This document shows, piece after piece, positions 14,464-17,441 of a DNA stretch of 17,441 nt; the first letter of the stretch is position 1, and the number at the start of each line of letters is the position of its first letter. The stretch covers positions 314,866 through 332,306 of the forward strand of contig NW_004754900.1 of the NCBI RefSeq assembly GCF_000188695.1, written 5' to 3'. The notes below the pieces were generated by a model. The model made no database searches, was not told the DNA's origin, and saw only the letters and a program-made list of their open reading frames with translations. A program made the position numbers and the translations under genes. This DNA is from Salpingoeca rosetta (Eukaryota; Opisthokonta; Choanoflagellata; Craspedida; Salpingoecidae).

Positions 14464-15638
14464 TGTGTGTGTGTGTTTGCGAACTTGTGCATCAACTAAC
14501 TGTCTGCTCACCTGCCAGCACTGTTTGCTTCTTCTGTTCACTTTACTCCCACCCAACTTCTCTCACGATTTGTTCGCTCTTCTCACACACCGCAACCGAC
14601 AGGCCACCAGCGGCGCGGCGTGCAGATGATGACGAGGAGCGCGGTGGCCGTGGTGTCGGTCGCCTGGGCGGAGACTCGCAGCCAAACCCAGATGTGCCGC
14701 CAAGCATGCTGCGCCCGCCGCAAACCCAGCCGCCAGCCTCCATCTACGACATTGGGCGCAGTGACATTGACCCGAACCTCGGCATGTACAGTGAGTTGGT
14801 GAAGACCACACGCCATGCACACGAGGGGATTCGTGGCGCATGTATTGGGATGAGGAGGTGGGGAGCTACCTGCGCTGATTTTTATCACACACACACACTC
14901 GCACACTCACTCACTCACTCACGCACGCACACACTCACACACACACACTCACACACACACTCACTCACACACTCACACACACACACACACTCACACACTC
15001 ACACACTCACGCACACACTCACACACTCACACACTCACGCACACACTCACGCACTCACTCACACACACACACTCATTCCCTCACACACACACTCACTGAC
15101 TCACTGACTCACACACACACACACACACTCACTCACTCACTCACTCACTCACTAACTCACTAACTCACTCACTCACTCACTCACTCACTCACTCACTCAC
15201 TCACTCACACACTCACACACTCACACACACACACACACTCATTCCCTCACACACTCACACACACTCTCACTCACTCATTCCCTCACACACACACTCACTC
15301 ACTCATTCCCTCACACACACACACTCACTCACTCACTCACTCACTCACACTCACTCACTGCAGGCCAGCCAACACCGCCCGGCCACGGCATGTTCATGGG
15401 GCCTGATCACCCCTTGTTCCAGGGCGGCGTTCCTGACACAGACGTGCGCACCGGGTTCCCGCCGGGCTCTGTGCCACCTGGCGCACGCTTCGACCCCGTC
15501 ACGCCGTTTGCTGACCCGCGCGACCCCGCTGGCCGTGGCCGTGGCCGTGGCCGTGGAAGGGGAGGCGGCGGCCTGGCCTTTGGCGAACCAAACCCAGACC
15601 ACTTCCGGCCACCCCGGGGCTTTGACCCCTTTATGTGA
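13665..15638 (+). CDS. PSMF1: Proteasome inhibitor/regulator PI31
   Basis: There are five exons: 13665-13772, 13932-14060, 14262-14404, 14603-14790 and 15364-15638 (TGA at 15636-15638). All are GT-AG with agreeing phases, giving 280 aa; human PI31 has 271. PI31 binds 20S proteasomes and, through its N-terminal FP domain, Fbxo7-type F-box proteins. The N-terminal part (VRLVFASLTPRSARQAV, THGW, then GGWEPEGDVATFHYTKDG) fits the FP domain. The C-terminal part is decisive: IGRSDIDPNLGMYS, FPPGSVPPGARFDP and EPNPDHFRPPRGFDPFM correspond to the human EDLDPFG, LPPGAVPPGARFDPFGP and GPNPDHLPPPGYDDMYL. A run of GR pairs then Gly4 (about 15532-15572) is inserted between the last two blocks. The ending PFM differs from the HbYX ending (MYL) of human PI31. 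Confidence 0.93.
14791..15363 (+). repeat. PI31 intron 4: 480-bp CACA/CTCA satellite-like tract
   Basis: From about 14884 to 15361 the intron consists of CACACA and ACTC units in shifting higher-order arrangements, with repeated interruptions reading CTCATTCCCTCAC (at about 15073, 15239, 15276 and 15304). It runs directly into the acceptor CACTGCAG and replaces a normal polypyrimidine tract. Confidence 0.85.
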
Positions 15639-15648
15639 TGTGATATGT

Positions 15649-15687
<39 letters not shown>

Positions 15688-16032
15688 AGCAGTATCATCA
15701 TCAGCAGCAGGTGATCTGTGCGAGCTGCTGCTGCGTGTACCCATCACCTGCCCTCGTCACCTTCCCTCTCGTTCCATTCTCGTGCGCGCGTATGCTTAGA
15801 TTCATAAACGACCACCACCTTGAGGCGTGCGAGTTTGCTTGCAGTGAGGCAACATGTCGTGTTGCGATTGCACTTTTGTCTGTTTCGTCGTGTTGGTGGT
15901 GGCAGCAGGTGGATCCCACCCTCACAACCGCCACGACACAGCACAACACGCAACACACTACAACCACCACAACGCCCACAACACAACACACCACTCACAA
16001 CCGCAACCAAAGTCACACCGCGTCCATCGCCG
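15639..16032. other. Convergent 3' intergenic region
   Basis: This is between the stops of PI31 (plus) and the LRR gene (minus). It holds a (GT)n tract at 15650-15684 and a CAA/CCA/CACA-rich stretch at about 15920-16010, probably within the 3' UTRs. No further gene is seen. Confidence 0.5.
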
Positions 16033-17300
16033 TCAGCGTCGCTTGTGCTTCTTGCCTGCAAGCAAGACACGTCGCATTTCCTCTGGAGTCCGGTTAACGA
16101 GGATCAGCCATGGCCACGCCCACGCCTTGTCACTCGTGGTGCAGTTGAGCATGTGAAGTGAGGCCACTGGTGGGAGGTTGTCGAGGCTGTCAAAGGTGCA
16201 GTTCCTTAGCACGAGCCGCTGCACGTTCTGCATGCAGGCAAAGTCTTGGATACTGCAAGAGTCCAGGTGGCACGCGGACACGTCCCGCACACGTGCGACC
16301 TGAAGCGTGGAAAATACATCGTCGCCCATCTGCTCTGAAGCAACCACGCCGCGAAGAACAGACAAGTAATGCGTGGCGGTGACAGTGGCAGCGCCACGAC
16401 ATGCTGGGAGGAACAGACTGCGACAGCCCGTGATCTCTCCTTCCACGGTACAGCCTTCAAGCGACAGGCGCTGGCGGTTGGAGAGAAGATAGAGGTTGTG
16501 GATGGGAGCGCCAGAACTGGTGCTGGGGAGTGTCAGGCGTGGCACGTGCGCCACAAGGCGGATTGGAAAGTCAGATCTCCTGCAGCATTGCAGCTCCTGC
16601 ACGCATGGCGGTGCGGGGGCGTCGACATTCAACTTGCGTATGCCCATCGACAAGTACACGCGCACGTGGTCTGGAATGACATGCAGGTCGCTCATGTTCC
16701 TGACGCACGCACGCAACACCAGCGTGTCGACGCGGCTGCCAAGGTCAGTCAGTTGCTCCCGTGACAGGAACGAGTCTGGGAGACTGACATGGACCATCCT
16801 CGCATGCTCAAACGCAGGGATTGGCAGGGCGGCACTGCTGCCTCGCTTGCGGATGTACAGGCGGTCGAGGTGGGCTGGGCACGTGATTTGCTTCACGTCA
16901 GACTCGACAAGCTCAATCTTCGTAGCCTTGGGAAGATGCAGCACATCTGGCATCACCTTTATGTTTGCCAGGCGGACGCTGGTGGCATTGGCGAGTCGAT
17001 TTGTTGTCAGTGCCACATCTGTGAGACTCACTCGTTGTGCTGCTGCAGTTGCTGTGGTTGCTGGCAGGAGGTCCGATTGGACAGGATTGGAAGGTGTGAA
17101 GCCAGTGCAAAATCGCCCTTTCGGCCCTGTTCCCATTGTAGACGCGTGACAGGCACCACTTTGGCATGGCCCACGGGAGGTCGTGGTACAGCTCGCGGCA
17201 CGTCAGCATGAGGTTGAAAAACGCTCGGCCCAGAGCTTGCTGAGCAGCACGCTTGTCAACGTCCGCTTCATCCAGAATGGACACGTGGTGGTGGTCGTTC
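16033..17300 (-). CDS. F-box-like/leucine-rich-repeat protein, 3' part, with a frame change
   Basis: The main frame ends at TGA 16035-16033 and reads upstream to about 17136 with many irregular leucine-rich segments, such as NVQRLVLRNCTFDSLDNLP, RLSLEGCTVEGEI and ATKIELVESDVKQI. It ends in a basic tail (AGKKHKRR). Upstream, a second frame from the acceptor CACTGCCAG (AG at 17302-17301) reads DEADVDKRAAQQALGRAFF then NLMLTCRELYHDLPW and PKWCLSRVYN, resembling the later part of an F-box. The two frames must join between about 17210 and 17050. No single GT-AG intron was convincing, so this is either a small intron I cannot place or an indel in the sequence. LRR proteins of this kind often recognise ubiquitination substrates; the function here is an inference. 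The first exon(s) lie beyond the right edge, where sense-strand (CA)n occupies the intron (17358-17435). Confidence 0.6.
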
Positions 17301-17366
17301 CTGGCAGTGAGTTGCAATCAGCGCCCACTCACTGGCAGACACACTCGAGATGGACATGGTGTGTGC

Positions 17367-17401
<35 letters not shown>

Positions 17402-17441
17402 TGTGTGCTTGTGTGTGTGTGTGTGTGTGTGTGTTGTCGTT
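17301..17441 (-). repeat. Intron of the LRR gene with sense-strand (CA)n
   Basis: On the plus strand this is (GT)n from about 17369 to 17398 and 17410 to 17434, with short interruptions. It continues to the window edge. It lies on the acceptor side of the intron that ends at 17301. Confidence 0.6.

Noticed and set aside
14880..15360. Tandem array considered as a CRISPR-like or protein-repeat locus
   Set aside because: Units are 2-4 bases with no unique spacers, and it sits wholly within a PI31 intron.

Overview
This window is eukaryotic nuclear DNA. Every recognisable gene is split by GT-AG introns. The genes encode a mitochondrial rRNA methyltransferase, a ciliary IFT-B GTPase, a mitochondrial TCA-cycle enzyme and a proteasome regulator. 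That set fits a ciliated, GC-rich unicellular opisthokont such as a choanoflagellate; this placement is an inference from gene content and intron style, not proven. The most conspicuous non-coding feature is the amount of long (GT)n/(CA)n microsatellite, almost all of it inside introns.

Layout. (1) 1-4007, minus strand: a METTL15/RsmH-type rRNA m4C methyltransferase, in pieces. The first two exons (3584-4007 and 3183-3289) and a long C-terminal exon (1-1506, running off the left edge) are present. The middle exons are missing. Between the pieces lie a 100-base N gap (1706-1805), an unexplained unique block (1806-2160) and an extra copy of an 892-bp segment. (2) 4226-5899, plus: a complete IFT27/RABL4 gene in 7 exons (186 aa), head-to-head with METTL15. 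(3) 6449-9413, plus: a 5-exon gene for an unrecognised, acidic/Ser-rich, probably nuclear protein (about 670 aa). (4) 10083-13252, minus: a complete 10-exon IDH3A gene (mitochondrial NAD-dependent isocitrate dehydrogenase, 353 aa). (5) 13665-15638, plus: a complete 5-exon PSMF1/PI31 gene (280 aa), head-to-head with IDH3A. (6) 16033-17300, minus: the 3' part of a gene for an F-box-like/leucine-rich-repeat protein, with an unresolved frame change.

Two observations stand out. The first is an 892-bp direct repeat (2186-3077 and 3486-4377), apparently identical over its whole length including both flanking microsatellites. It carries the METTL15-IFT27 bidirectional promoter and both first exons, and the left copy sits inside METTL15 itself, beside the gap where the middle exons should be. 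It is either an assembly duplication or a very recent rearrangement. The second is that intron microsatellites are polarised with respect to transcription: sense-strand (GT)n lies on the donor side and (CA)n on the acceptor side in nearly every intron that has a repeat, on both strands. In several introns both arms are present, so the pre-mRNA could fold into a (GU)n:(AC)n hairpin bringing the splice sites together.

The genes are unrelated in function apart from the two mitochondrial ones and do not form a pathway. I see no CRISPR array, tRNA, rRNA or intact transposon.
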